Shown piece by piece: positions 6,572 through 15,145 of a stretch of 27,661 bases of DNA. Below the pieces are notes generated by a model. It saw nothing but the letters and a program-made list of their open reading frames with translations. It was not told the DNA's origin and ran no database searches. The stretch comes from an uncultured delta proteobacterium (GTDB lineage: Bacteria; Myxococcota_A; Bradymonadia; REDH01): NCBI GenBank assembly GCA_903873545.1, contig CAIQPA010000471.1:1-27661 (forward strand), written 5' to 3'. Every line of letters starts with the position of its first letter. The first letter of the stretch is position 1. A program made the position numbers and the translations under genes.

Positions 6572-8020
6572 CTAGGGAGCAGCGGGGACGGGGTAGTTGG
6601 CGCGATAGACAGCGCCAGGTGCAGGGATGACGAGAGCTTTCTCGGCCTCGGAGACGGAGGCCGGGGAGATGAACCGGAAGCCGATGCTGTTCGGGCAGCT
6701 GGTGGCATCGTAGTCGACGACATACTGCGCCGTCGCGGGGATCGCCGCATCGCCCGAGCCGAGCGACTCGGACTCACCGGCGGAACCGGCGGACACGAGA
6801 GCCGTGAAGTTAGGCTGCTCTGGGTTCTTGAGGGCGACCGCCACTTCGAAGCCGGAGCAGACCTTGGGCGGGATGGTAGGATCGCCCGGGTTGACGCAGG
6901 CCTCACCGGCCGGACACTCCGCATCGGTCTGGCAGGTGAGGGGCGGGTCTTGGAGGCAGCGCAGGTTAAGGTTGCGGCCGATGACATCGCCAATCTGGGT
7001 CAGAGCCGACGCGTACTCACCGGCGCAGATGTTTTGCTCGAGGCCGCGGGCGCCAAAGTAACCGATGAGTTCACGGTACCGCTTGCCGTCGTAGCCGGTG
7101 GAGAGGAAGGTCTCGATCGACGCGCCGCTTCCCTCTGTGGTCTCACGGGTGCAGGCGAGGGGATGGTCGCGGCCGTTCTCCGGCAGAGGGCCGGCGTCAG
7201 GACCGATGATTCCGGCGACGAAGATACGGCTCAACACTTCGGCGCGCTCGTCGGGCACGGTGGTGTCCTGACCGGGGCGGGTCTTGGCGCGGATCAGGGC
7301 GTCAAGGTAGAGGTCGACGCTGGGAAGCGTGCGGCTTGCGGCATAGCAGGCGCTGTCTCCGCCGGAGGTGGAGGCACCATTCTGGGAGCAGTCGTCTTCG
7401 TCGGAGAGGACGATGACAACGAGGTAGGCGTCGTCGCGAAGAAAGCCTTGGTTGGGTCCAGCGAGGTTCTCAGGGCTCAGCGCATACCGGACGGCATCGA
7501 GGCCCATTTCGATGGGCTCACCGCAATCGCCCGTCTGTCCGAGGCAGCGGAAATCAGCGGCGAGCCGAGCAGCGTCAATGGCGCTTCCGGGATCGTTCGG
7601 ATCGACCTTGTAGTCGGAGGTGCGAAGGACGGGGTCCCTTTGGCCGCATGAGACCAGGTCATCGGGCGGGCTAAAGCAGCCCTTTGCGATGACATCGCCA
7701 GGACCGCGACGGAAGGTGCCTCCTTCGCTGATGTCTGTGGAGACAGCTGCGAGGTGCACATCGGCTCCGAGCAGACTCAGCGCATCGACGAACGAGGCGA
7801 ACTCGCGACCAAGCTGTGCCTGCTCGTCGAGCATGGAGCTCGAGTTATCGACGACCCAGAGCACGTCGACGCGGTTGGTGCCGAGCGGAAGGCTCTCTTC
7901 GACGTGCCAGCGGTCGAATGCCTCAGAGAGCGGCGTCACCGGGTGCTCCGCGCAGGAAAAACAGCAGACTCCGGCGAGCCCGGCGAGGCTCAACGCTCGG
8001 TACCAAGTTGGCTTCGTCAT
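6572..8020 (-). CDS. VWA-domain lipoprotein with Cys-rich segment
   Basis: A 482-aa exported protein with a von Willebrand A fold that likely binds a ligand through a metal ion. After a signal peptide ending near CCFSC (probable lipid attachment at Cys23, though the lipobox is atypical), the domain starts at VDVLWVVDNSSSM. D58, S60 and S62 form the MIDAS DxSxS motif. FVDAL, AAVSTDISEGG and VVIVLSDEDDC follow the VWA strand order. Near residue 370 the segment CQTDAECPAGEAC is a short disulfide-rich unit of a type common in myxobacterial surface proteins. ATG at 8020 with GGGAG upstream. It lies 96 bp after the unknown membrane-protein gene on the same strand, with palindromes between them. The specific ligand is unknown. 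Confidence 0.82.
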   Translation of the reverse strand: MTKPTWYRALSLAGLAGVCCFSCAEHPVTPLSEAFDRWHVEESLPLGTNRVDVLWVVDNSSSMLDEQAQLGREFASFVDALSLLGADVHLAAVSTDISEGGTFRRGPGDVIAKGCFSPPDDLVSCGQRDPVLRTSDYKVDPNDPGSAIDAARLAADFRCLGQTGDCGEPIEMGLDAVRYALSPENLAGPNQGFLRDDAYLVVIVLSDEDDCSQNGASTSGGDSACYAASRTLPSVDLYLDALIRAKTRPGQDTTVPDERAEVLSRIFVAGIIGPDAGPLPENGRDHPLACTRETTEGSGASIETFLSTGYDGKRYRELIGYFGARGLEQNICAGEYASALTQIGDVIGRNLNLRCLQDPPLTCQTDAECPAGEACVNPGDPTIPPKVCSGFEVAVALKNPEQPNFTALVSAGSAGESESLGSGDAAIPATAQYVVDYDATSCPNSIGFRFISPASVSEAEKALVIPAPGAVYRANYPVPAAP

Positions 8021-8071
8021 TCAATCACTCCCTGCTCACAGTTCAGCCGTCGCTGCACTCTTGCCGATCCC

Positions 8072-8101
8072 GCTTGAACTTTCAAGCAAGCCGACGTCGG
8101 C
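8072..8101. repeat. Two adjacent palindromes upstream of the VWA gene
   Basis: The inverted repeat GCTTGA-ACTT-TCAAGC (8072-8087) is followed two bases later by the perfect 12-bp palindrome GCCGACGTCGGC (8090-8101). They occupy the 96-bp gap between the stop of the 8117-9721 gene and the VWA start, 52-81 bases before the ATG. The first can form an RNA hairpin on either strand, but no T-run follows it. The second looks more like a dimeric protein-binding site. Confidence 0.5.
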
Positions 8102-8116
8102 GAATCCCCGACCCTG

Positions 8117-9721
8117 TCAGGAGACAACCCAGACCAGCCCAGCGAGCGCAGCCAGAGCGAGCAGGGCTGCGAGCAGGAGAAGCGCGATGGTCAGACGGGA
8201 CCGGGTGAGCCGCGGGAGGGCCTCTGGGCCTTCAAATACCTCCAGCGATACGATTCGGGAGGTGCGGTCGTCGGCGAGGAGTCCAGCGATGGAACCGGGT
8301 AGCCAGATAAGCATGAGGCCGGCGACGGAGGCGGCCAGCGCGAACTGGAAGCGGGTTCGCCAAAGGCTCTTGTCGGCTGCAACGGTGGCGAGGTCGCGAT
8401 CTCGTGAATCGGCAAGGATTGGCCGCTGCTCAAAACGACGCGGTAGCCATGCCAGCATCCAGCGGAGTCCGGCACCTAGGGTCACGTCGTCGGCCGCAGC
8501 GAGGAGGTCGCGGGTCGGCAGCCCGAGTTGGGGTGCGAGTTGGCCACCAGCGGCGCGCTGCATCGCACCGAGGAGTTCGAGCGCGCCGTCGCGCAGACGG
8601 GTGCTGTCTTGCGCAGGAAGCAGCCAGGTGGATGCCTGCTGCGGGTGGACAAGGTAGGGTTGGTTCGAAGCTTGAAAGAGGCAGAGATGGCCTGCCGTGC
8701 TGGGCGGCAGTGGGAGGTCGATTTGATTGGTGCCGGCAGCGAATTCGGTGATGACGGTCGCCGTCCAGCGACCGCTGCAGAAGATGTCGCCCTGCCAGGT
8801 TGCGCTGCTCCGGAGTTCAGCCGTCGCGATGCGCACCGCCGCGGGCGGCGATGCTGTCGCAGGCTCCCAAGCAGCGATCATGCCATCTGCCAGGAGCGGC
8901 AGCTGCAACGGGGCGGTGACTTGCGCGCCGCCACAGCGCCAGCGCAGCAGGTAGGCGGTGTCACCATCGAGGACGATCGACAGTTCGGCGAGACCAAAGT
9001 TCGAGGTCGACGCGGCTGCGCGGGGAGATGGAAGCGCACCGAGCCGCGTGCCTAGCAGTTCCACCTCGACCGCGGTCCGAGCAACGCCGGCGGCGTCTGT
9101 GAGCCGCACGAGCAGCAGCGTCTCCATGAACTGCTGGGCCACACCGCCGGTGGGGATGATGGTGACAAAGTCTGTGCAGGCGGGCGCCGCGGGCCCGACA
9201 GAGGGGGCGGCAACCTCGTCCGCAGGCTGAGGAGCGACCCGGATCAGACGTCCAAGGCCCTCGAACGGCATCGAAGCGATGGCCGGCGGCGCACCGACCG
9301 CGGGTCCGATCTCAAACGGCAGTGGCGGCGCATCGAGCGACAGCGCCGACGCCGACGCCCTTCCCTGCAGCGGTCCGGAGGGAACCCCGACAGACAGGCT
9401 GAAGGCGATGCTCTCCTTCGAGGTGAAGGCGGGCGTGAGGAAGCTGCCGTTGACGAAGATTTGGCTGGTCTTCGGGGCGGAGACGCGTCCGTTCTCGAGC
9501 GTCCGCACGGCCATGGCGAGAGGTGCATTGGCATCTGGCCAAGGGGTTGACTCACCAAAGATGACGATGGACTTGAAGACCTTCAGGCCAGAAAGGCGGA
9601 GCAGCCCGAGGAAGGCGAACCCTCCGACGAGCGCGAGCAGCACCGATGCAACCACGCCGGCGCGCAGTCGGGTGCGGAGCGGAAAGGCTGCAGCCTGGTC
9701 TTGGGCGGTCCCGCGGGACAT
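8117..9721 (-). CDS. Membrane protein with large exported domain, unknown
   Basis: The 534-aa product has an N-terminal membrane helix (about residues 20-45, AGVVASVLLALVGGFAFLG). A long, beta-rich, Ala/Pro-containing region follows (about 50-400) with four Cys spread through it. A helical stretch and two C-terminal membrane helices (around 450-475 and 505-530, ending LAALAGLVWVVS) complete it. I recognise no enzymatic motif. The ATG at 9721 lies one base after the stop of the M23 peptidase gene and has AGGGGA eight bases upstream. An in-frame ATG at 9742 has a poor ribosome site, and the frame open to 10144 is antisense-style low complexity. Tight linkage to recN and a cell-wall peptidase suggests cotranscription, not a known shared pathway. 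Confidence 0.68.
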   Translation of the reverse strand: MSRGTAQDQAAAFPLRTRLRAGVVASVLLALVGGFAFLGLLRLSGLKVFKSIVIFGESTPWPDANAPLAMAVRTLENGRVSAPKTSQIFVNGSFLTPAFTSKESIAFSLSVGVPSGPLQGRASASALSLDAPPLPFEIGPAVGAPPAIASMPFEGLGRLIRVAPQPADEVAAPSVGPAAPACTDFVTIIPTGGVAQQFMETLLLVRLTDAAGVARTAVEVELLGTRLGALPSPRAAASTSNFGLAELSIVLDGDTAYLLRWRCGGAQVTAPLQLPLLADGMIAAWEPATASPPAAVRIATAELRSSATWQGDIFCSGRWTATVITEFAAGTNQIDLPLPPSTAGHLCLFQASNQPYLVHPQQASTWLLPAQDSTRLRDGALELLGAMQRAAGGQLAPQLGLPTRDLLAAADDVTLGAGLRWMLAWLPRRFEQRPILADSRDRDLATVAADKSLWRTRFQFALAASVAGLMLIWLPGSIAGLLADDRTSRIVSLEVFEGPEALPRLTRSRLTIALLLLAALLALAALAGLVWVVS

Positions 9722-9722
9722 C

Positions 9723-11162
9723 CTAGAAGTCCCCTGATTCATCCCAAGAAGCCGCGCTGGGAGGCGCCGGATCCGACGCCTCGGTCGGGGAGGCAGCGGG
9801 GGCCGTAACCGAGATCTTGTCGAGCAGATCGCGGAGCGCTCCGACGCGCCGCGCGTAGGCCGCGAGCTGCCGTCCCTTGAGGGCGGGCCTCCGGATGTCG
9901 CGGCGCTCGAGCGGGTCGACGAAGGTGCCGTCGTGCTTGAGTCCGAAGTGGAGGTGAGCTCCCGTCGAGAGACCGGTGTTTCCGACGAATCCGATGACCT
10001 GTCCCTGCTCGACGCGCTGTCCCGCCTTGATGCCACGCGCAAAGCGTGAGAGATGGGCATATCCCGACTCGTAGCCGTAGCCATGCTTGATGCTGACAAG
10101 GTTGCCATTTCCGCCCTTGGGTCCGACGAAGCCCACGACGCCATCGGCTACCGCACGGACAGGCGTGCCGGTCGGTGCAGCATAGTCGACGCCGAGGTGA
10201 GGCCGACGGATCTTGAGCACAGGGTGGAGCCGGTTGGGGTCGAACTTGCTGGAGATACGTCGATACCTGCAGGGGGCCGCGAGGAAGAGTTTGGAGAGCG
10301 ACTCGCCCTTGGCATTGAAGTAGTCGGTGCCATCCTCCTCGGGGCTTCGGAAGCCGACCCAAGCGCCTCTTGCGCCAAGGTACTCGGCAGCGAGAACGTC
10401 GCCTAGCCGGTAGGGCTTTCCGTCGAGAAAGTGGCGCTCGTAGACCACCCTGAGAGCGTCTCCGACGACGGCCTGCTGGCTGAAATCGATGTCCCACTGG
10501 AAGACCGCCGCGAGCGACTGTGCGAGCTGTGCATCGAGCCCTGCCGCTTCGACGGATTCCCAGAGAGAGCCGATGATCGGGATGGCGACGGCCTGCGTTC
10601 GACGCTCCACGGGCACACGCACATCGACGGCCGAGAACCTGGCGTCGGCACCTAGCGATGCCTCGAGATACCGCTCGGGCGAGGTCTGGTACTTGAGGGC
10701 GACGAGGGTGCCGTCGGACTGCAGGCTGGCCTCCCATGTATGCCCGACGCGGGAGCGCCTGAAGTCGAACTTGGCGGAGAGCGCGACGAGTGCGCGCTGA
10801 GCTGAAGCGGGGGCTGCGCCGCGCTCGGTGAGCGCCGAGAAGAGCGTCTGGCCGGGTTCGATGGTCCCGGATGGCTGAAGGTCGGTGACGGCGGGGGTCG
10901 AGCCTTCGACGAAGCGACCGTCGCGCGCGCCATCCAACGCCATGCGAATCCTGGGTGCTACGAGGGCGAGCATGGGCGATCCTGACGCCACGGGCGCCTC
11001 TTCAACCTCCCCGCCGCGGTGGGTCCAGATACGTCCGAAGGCGAGCCCCAACAGGATGGCAACCGAGATCATGACAGCGAACCAGAGACGGCTGCGCCTC
11101 CGCGGGGCCCGTCGCAGGCGCCGGCGCAGCAGCCCGCGGGTGAACTGGTCACCCGCCAGCAA
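9723..11162 (-). CDS. M23-family peptidoglycan endopeptidase (MepM-like)
   Basis: This membrane-anchored zinc peptidase probably cuts peptide cross-links in the periplasm. A basic N-terminus and one membrane helix (LWFAVMISVAILLGLAF) precede a linker, an OapA/LysM-like region (GTIEPGQTLFSALTERG), a second domain and the C-terminal M23 (LytM) domain. That domain carries all expected ligands: HLGVD (H322 and D326 from this start), HLSRF, and GAHLHF (H403 and H405). The length (479 aa) and layout match MepM/YebA types. The start is uncertain. An ATG at 11207 would overlap recN by 59 bp without a ribosome site. I prefer the TTG at 11162 with AGAGG five bases upstream; a GTG at 11168 is also possible. 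It lies between recN and an unknown membrane-protein gene. Confidence 0.86.
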   Translation of the reverse strand: MLAGDQFTRGLLRRRLRRAPRRRSRLWFAVMISVAILLGLAFGRIWTHRGGEVEEAPVASGSPMLALVAPRIRMALDGARDGRFVEGSTPAVTDLQPSGTIEPGQTLFSALTERGAAPASAQRALVALSAKFDFRRSRVGHTWEASLQSDGTLVALKYQTSPERYLEASLGADARFSAVDVRVPVERRTQAVAIPIIGSLWESVEAAGLDAQLAQSLAAVFQWDIDFSQQAVVGDALRVVYERHFLDGKPYRLGDVLAAEYLGARGAWVGFRSPEEDGTDYFNAKGESLSKLFLAAPCRYRRISSKFDPNRLHPVLKIRRPHLGVDYAAPTGTPVRAVADGVVGFVGPKGGNGNLVSIKHGYGYESGYAHLSRFARGIKAGQRVEQGQVIGFVGNTGLSTGAHLHFGLKHDGTFVDPLERRDIRRPALKGRQLAAYARRVGALRDLLDKISVTAPAASPTEASDPAPPSAASWDESGDF

Positions 11163-12831
11163 GCGCACCTCTTGCCAGCAGCTCACGTGCTGCTGTCCGA
11201 GCGGCATCAGACTTGGTGGTTCCGCCGAGCATCCGGGCGAGCTCCTCCACCCTGCCGTCGGCGTCGAGCGTCTCGATTTGGCTCACCGTGCGGCCTTCGC
11301 GAACCTCCTTTTCGACCATCAGGTGATGCTGCCCGTAGGCTGCGACCTGGGGCATGTGGGTGATAGCAAAGATCTGGCGGTCGCGCCCGAGCGCGCGCAG
11401 CAGGCCACCGAGCGTCTCAGCAGTGGCGCCGCCGATGCCCACATCCACCTCGTCAAAGAGGTAGATCACCGCCGGGTCACCGCGTAGTAGCACGCTCTTG
11501 AAGGCCACCATCAGGCGTGAAATCTCACCGCCGCTGGCAACCTTTCCGAGCGGCCGCGGCTTGTCGCCCGGGTTCGCGCAGAAGAGGATTTCGACCTCGT
11601 CGGCGCCATGTTCTGCGATGACTCCTTCGGCGAGCGCTTCCACCCTGAGTTCGACGGTGGCGTGGGGCAGCGCGAGCGGGCGGGCCGCGGCCTGAAGCGC
11701 AGCCGCTGCGAGCGGCGCTGCTGTCCGGCGCGCAGCAGCAAGCGTTCGGCCCGCCTCTTGGAGGACCTGCGCTGTCTCGGCAAGGTGGTGGGAGGCTCCG
11801 GCGAGGGCGGCCTCGACGCCAATGAGGCTGTCTCGCTCGCTGCGCAGGGAATCGACGCGGCCGATCAGCTCTTCCGGCGCGAGCGCATGCTTGCGCGCCA
11901 GCTTGCGAATCTGCTCATGCCGCGTCTCAAGTTGGTCAACATCGTCAACCCCTTCCATGTCGAGTAGGTAGCCGCGGAGGTCATCCGCGACGCCATCTAG
12001 CTCGGAGGCGAGTGCATCGAGCCGCAGGAGATAGGAGCCGAGCGACTCGTCAATCGACGCCAGTTTACCGAGGAGGTGGCGGCTCTGGCGGAGCAGGTCG
12101 GAGGCTGACGGTTCCGACTCCGAGAGCAGCGTAGCGGCGCGCCCTACGCCCTCCCCTAACTTTGCCGCATGTCGGACACGCGCCAGCCTCGACTCGAGTT
12201 GTTCATACTCACCGGCTACGAGCCCCAGCGCCTCGAGCTCTTCGAGCAGGAAGCCAACATACTCCAGCCGCTGCTGTCGCTCGCGCGCCACGCTCTCAAG
12301 CTGTGCGAGCTTCGCCAAAGCCGCCCGATGCGCGGCGTGGGCAAGCGCGACAGACTGGCGCATGGCTTCGTGGCCCGCGTAGGCGTCCAGCAGGTCGCGC
12401 TGAACATCGCGACGCGCCAGCGAGGTGCCCTCGTTCTGGCCAATCATTTCGACATGTTCACCGACCACCCGCTCAAGCAGAGAGACCGTGACCGCCACAT
12501 CGTTGATGAAGGCGCGGCTCCTTCCCTCCCTGCTGACAGAGCGGCGGACGATGATCTCATCCGCAAAGGGAATGCCTGCCGATTCGAGCAGGTCATGCAC
12601 CCGCTGCCGAAGCGCGGGAGCAACGGCCAGCGTCGCGCTGACAGAGGCCTCGCGTGCATCCGAGCGAACGAGTTCGGCGCTCGCCCTGGTCCCGCTCAGC
12701 AGATGCATGGCATCAAAGAGGATGGATTTTCCCGCCCCTGTTTCGCCCGTGAGCACCGTCAGCCCAGAACCGAGCGAGAGGGTAACGGCATCGATAAGGA
12801 CAAAGTTGCGAATCGTCAGTTCGAGAAACAC
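11149..12831 (-). CDS. recN: DNA repair protein RecN
   Basis: RecN is a cytoplasmic SMC-like ATPase that acts in double-strand-break repair. The 560-aa product has all marks: an N-terminal Walker A, GETGAGKS (residues 29-36), FINDVAVTV and QNEGTSLARRDVQR, then a long central coiled coil with a conserved break. The ABC signature ASGGEISRLM follows, with Walker B YLFDEVDVGIGG and the ITHMPQVAA switch segment. Length matches the family (about 550-560). The start is a GTG at 12831 with AGGAG seven bases upstream. It heads a tight minus-strand chain with the M23 gene. I looked for a CTG-N10-CAG LexA box in the 110-bp spacer and did not see one, so SOS control is not evident. Confidence 0.95.
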   Translation of the reverse strand: MFLELTIRNFVLIDAVTLSLGSGLTVLTGETGAGKSILFDAMHLLSGTRASAELVRSDAREASVSATLAVAPALRQRVHDLLESAGIPFADEIIVRRSVSREGRSRAFINDVAVTVSLLERVVGEHVEMIGQNEGTSLARRDVQRDLLDAYAGHEAMRQSVALAHAAHRAALAKLAQLESVARERQQRLEYVGFLLEELEALGLVAGEYEQLESRLARVRHAAKLGEGVGRAATLLSESEPSASDLLRQSRHLLGKLASIDESLGSYLLRLDALASELDGVADDLRGYLLDMEGVDDVDQLETRHEQIRKLARKHALAPEELIGRVDSLRSERDSLIGVEAALAGASHHLAETAQVLQEAGRTLAAARRTAAPLAAAALQAAARPLALPHATVELRVEALAEGVIAEHGADEVEILFCANPGDKPRPLGKVASGGEISRLMVAFKSVLLRGDPAVIYLFDEVDVGIGGATAETLGGLLRALGRDRQIFAITHMPQVAAYGQHHLMVEKEVREGRTVSQIETLDADGRVEELARMLGGTTKSDAARTAARELLARGALAGG

Positions 12832-12876
12832 GGTAAAACTCCTGAAGTCGAGGGCCGAAGCGAGGAGGCTGGCTCG

Positions 12877-12904
12877 TTGACTTCCCTTGCGGTCACGCTA
12901 TTGC
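12877..12904 (+). promoter_or_regulatory. Possible promoter for the 12942 lipoprotein gene
   Basis: In the 110-bp spacer between divergent recN and the lipoprotein gene, TTGACT (12877-12882) is followed after 16 bases by TATTGC (12899-12904). The -35 is good, the -10 weak. Transcription would start near 12911, about 30 bases before the ATG at 12942. No convincing promoter for recN was seen on the other strand. Confidence 0.35.
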
Positions 12905-12941
12905 GCGCGGGTATCTTTTGGCCCAAACGCTAGGTCTTGTC

Positions 12942-14672
12942 ATGCGCTTTGTCTCCTCTCTCGCACTTATCGGCGTTGGTTCGCTTTTGTTGCTTACCAC
13001 AGGATGCAGCAGCTGCTCTTCTGACAAGAGCAAGACAGCAGGCTGGCCTGATGCCCCCGCGACTGCGTCCGCCGTCTCCTCTTCGCTGCTCGAGCGCATG
13101 CCTGCAAGCACCCGCTGGGCCTTGGTCATCCCGAATGCGGCAGCCTTCACGAAGGGCTTCGGAGGCATTCGAGGACCCCTGGCAGCAGCAATCTCGGGTT
13201 TCCGCGTGATGGATCAGGACTTTAAGAATACCATTGGCGCCGACCTTGGCGACGCCGCATCGCTGGCAAAGTGGGGTATCCCGGAAACGAGCGGTGTCTC
13301 GTTTTCGCAGATGGGCGGCGCCAACCTCGCCATGCTCTGGGTCACCGACGGCGACAAGTTCACGACGGAAGTGGAGCGGGTGCTCACACACCAGCCCTAC
13401 AACTATGTGGCCAACCCGCAGCCGGCGACCGTCGGCGGGATGACCTTCAAGACCTACACCACCAAGGCGCCGGAGACGCGGCAGGCCTACCTGAACATCG
13501 ATCAGGGTCTTGTCCGCATCATCGTCTGCCCCACGACGAACAGCTGTGAGCCGGCGATCGCCGCAGAGCTCGCGGCAACAGCGAAACATGCCGCGGCGGA
13601 TCCGCTGGTGGCCAAGATCGTCGAGGAGGCGAAGGGTGAGTCGGTCTTCGGCTGGTACGATGTGAGCGACAGGAAGGACGGCACACCGCCGCCCGACTTC
13701 GGCCCCCTGCAGCAGCAGATGGCGCCCATCATGAAGTCCGGAGGCCTTGTCGGGGCCTCGGCACGGATGTCCAAGGCAGGCGTCGACCTTCGGATTACGA
13801 TGGCGCCCAAGGATCCCGCCGCCGCCAAGCCGATGCTGAGCCCTCCGGCGAACGCGGTTGCTCCCGGCTTTTCCAAGCTGTTCAAGGATGATGCCTACGC
13901 CTTCGTCCGGCTTACCACGCAGTTCTCTGACCTTCTGGGGACCATCCGTTCTTCGAGCGGAGCCGCGGAGAATGCGGAGCTCGAGAAGGCGATCGGCGAG
14001 GCCAATGCGGTTCTCGGAGCAAGCATCGAGAAGGACCTCCTCCCCGCTCTCGGCAGCGCCGGAGTAGTCTTCACCACCCGGGCAAAGATTCTCAGCCTCG
14101 GTTCGGCGAAGTCGGCGGCTGACTACGCGAGCGCACTTGGCGCGGTTGCAGCCTGGCAGGTGAAGGACCGGGCCAAACTCGAGCCCATCTTCGACAAGGC
14201 GGTCACGCTGCTGGAGGGGAAGGCAACGAAGTTCTCGGAGAGCGGCGCGACCGTGCTGCAGTTCACCGACTCGCAGATGGACCCGGGCAACATCGTGCTG
14301 ACCGATACGCTCCTGCTGCTGGTCCCCGACCGCGATCGCGCTGCGGTCTTGGCCAACCTTGCCGCGGCGGCGCCCGGAGCCGGCGCGCCCCCGGCCGATG
14401 CTGCCGCACTCCTCGATGCGGCCTCTGCCAACGGTCTCTACCTGAACATCGGCAAGATCGCGGCAGGTCCGATTGGTCAGATTTTCGGCGGGCGCCTGCC
14501 TCCTGAAATCCAGACAGGACTGAGCATGCTCGACACGCTCACCATCGGTACCCGGTACGGCAAGGAGACCTTCGGAGCCGATGTGCATCTTGGACTGCTT
14601 GAGCGGGCGGCGGCAGCCGAGGCATCGGGAGCACCTGCGGAAGAGGCTTCGGGCGCGCCCAAAGCACCCTAG
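12942..14672 (+). CDS. Exported lipoprotein, DUF3352-like, unknown role
   Basis: A 576-aa protein with a lipoprotein signal (MRFVSSLALIGVG then LLLLTTGC, Cys22) followed by CSS repeats and a Ser/Thr/Ala linker. The rest is a long repetitive alpha/beta region without membrane helices. It includes ASTRWALVIPNAAAF, where bacterial proteins of this kind start, and later DAYAFVRLTTQFSDLL and GNIVLTDTLLLLVPDRD. The pattern resembles DUF3352-type lipoproteins, but I cannot confirm this without a profile search. The ATG at 12942 has AGG seven bases upstream. The frame opens at a TTG at 12918, which has poor context. The C-terminus is Ala/Glu/Pro-rich. Its stop overlaps that of the convergent 123-aa gene by four bases (CTAG). 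Confidence 0.7.
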   Translation: MRFVSSLALIGVGSLLLLTTGCSSCSSDKSKTAGWPDAPATASAVSSSLLERMPASTRWALVIPNAAAFTKGFGGIRGPLAAAISGFRVMDQDFKNTIGADLGDAASLAKWGIPETSGVSFSQMGGANLAMLWVTDGDKFTTEVERVLTHQPYNYVANPQPATVGGMTFKTYTTKAPETRQAYLNIDQGLVRIIVCPTTNSCEPAIAAELAATAKHAAADPLVAKIVEEAKGESVFGWYDVSDRKDGTPPPDFGPLQQQMAPIMKSGGLVGASARMSKAGVDLRITMAPKDPAAAKPMLSPPANAVAPGFSKLFKDDAYAFVRLTTQFSDLLGTIRSSSGAAENAELEKAIGEANAVLGASIEKDLLPALGSAGVVFTTRAKILSLGSAKSAADYASALGAVAAWQVKDRAKLEPIFDKAVTLLEGKATKFSESGATVLQFTDSQMDPGNIVLTDTLLLLVPDRDRAAVLANLAAAAPGAGAPPADAAALLDAASANGLYLNIGKIAAGPIGQIFGGRLPPEIQTGLSMLDTLTIGTRYGKETFGADVHLGLLERAAAAEASGAPAEEASGAPKAP

Positions 14673-15040
14673 TCTGAGGTTATGGCTCCGCGCAGGAGCC
14701 TCTCCACGCTCGCAGCGACCCGCGGGTCATCAGCGAAAACCTGCTCTGCCTCGAGCATCCGCACTTCGAACGCCTCACCTGTCAGGCCCGCCGGCACCTG
14801 CTGACGAGCCATCGACGAGATGACCTCAGAAGTGCCCGTGGAGAGGGTGATCTCGCCGCTCTTCACCTGGGAGGCCACACGGTCAATCGTCGACTGCAGA
14901 GCGGCGCGCAGCGAGGCCTGGGATGCAGCGCCTACGCCGGAAGCGGCACCAGCTGCCTCGGCACCCGCTGCACCACCAACCTCTCCGACGCCGTGAAGGC
15001 CGGGTGAGGCGCCAGAATGACCTAGAGGCTTGATGACCAT
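14669..15040 (-). CDS. Small hypothetical protein
   Basis: A 123-aa protein with a Gly/Ala-rich N-terminus (residues 1-40, low complexity) and a helical C-terminal domain (about 43-120). The latter starts at ASLRAALQSTIDRVASQ and contains VISSMARQQVPAGLTGEAF. No signal peptide, membrane helix or known motif. ATG at 15040 with GGAG close upstream. It is divergent from the adenosine deaminase gene (105-bp spacer) and its stop shares CTAG with that of the lipoprotein gene. Coding is supported by clean boundaries and normal codon use by eye, but no family was recognised. Confidence 0.55.
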   Translation of the reverse strand: MVIKPLGHSGASPGLHGVGEVGGAAGAEAAGAASGVGAASQASLRAALQSTIDRVASQVKSGEITLSTGTSEVISSMARQQVPAGLTGEAFEVRMLEAEQVFADDPRVAASVERLLRGAITSD

Positions 15041-15145
15041 GCGCTCCGCCTAGCGAAAGTCTGCTTCCGATTCCAGATCAGGATGAGGCCCGAAACAGCG
15101 CCGAAAGTTTGCGCCACTGCCGCCGATGATACACCAGAGCGCTGC

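Noticed and set aside
6524..7651. 375-codon plus-strand ORF opposite the VWA gene
   Set aside because: Gly/Val/Ala-rich shadow; the VWA MIDAS motif and signal peptide are on the minus strand.
9722..10144. N-terminal extension of the 534-aa membrane protein
   Set aside because: Ser/Arg-rich sequence inside the M23 domain coding region; the start at 9721 has a ribosome site.
12832..12941. LexA-type SOS box before recN
   Set aside because: No CTG-N10-CAG or close variant was found in the spacer.
12930..14588. 552-codon minus-strand ORF opposite the lipoprotein gene
   Set aside because: Arg/Gly/Leu-rich composition without domains; the plus strand has a signal peptide, lipobox and ordered structure.
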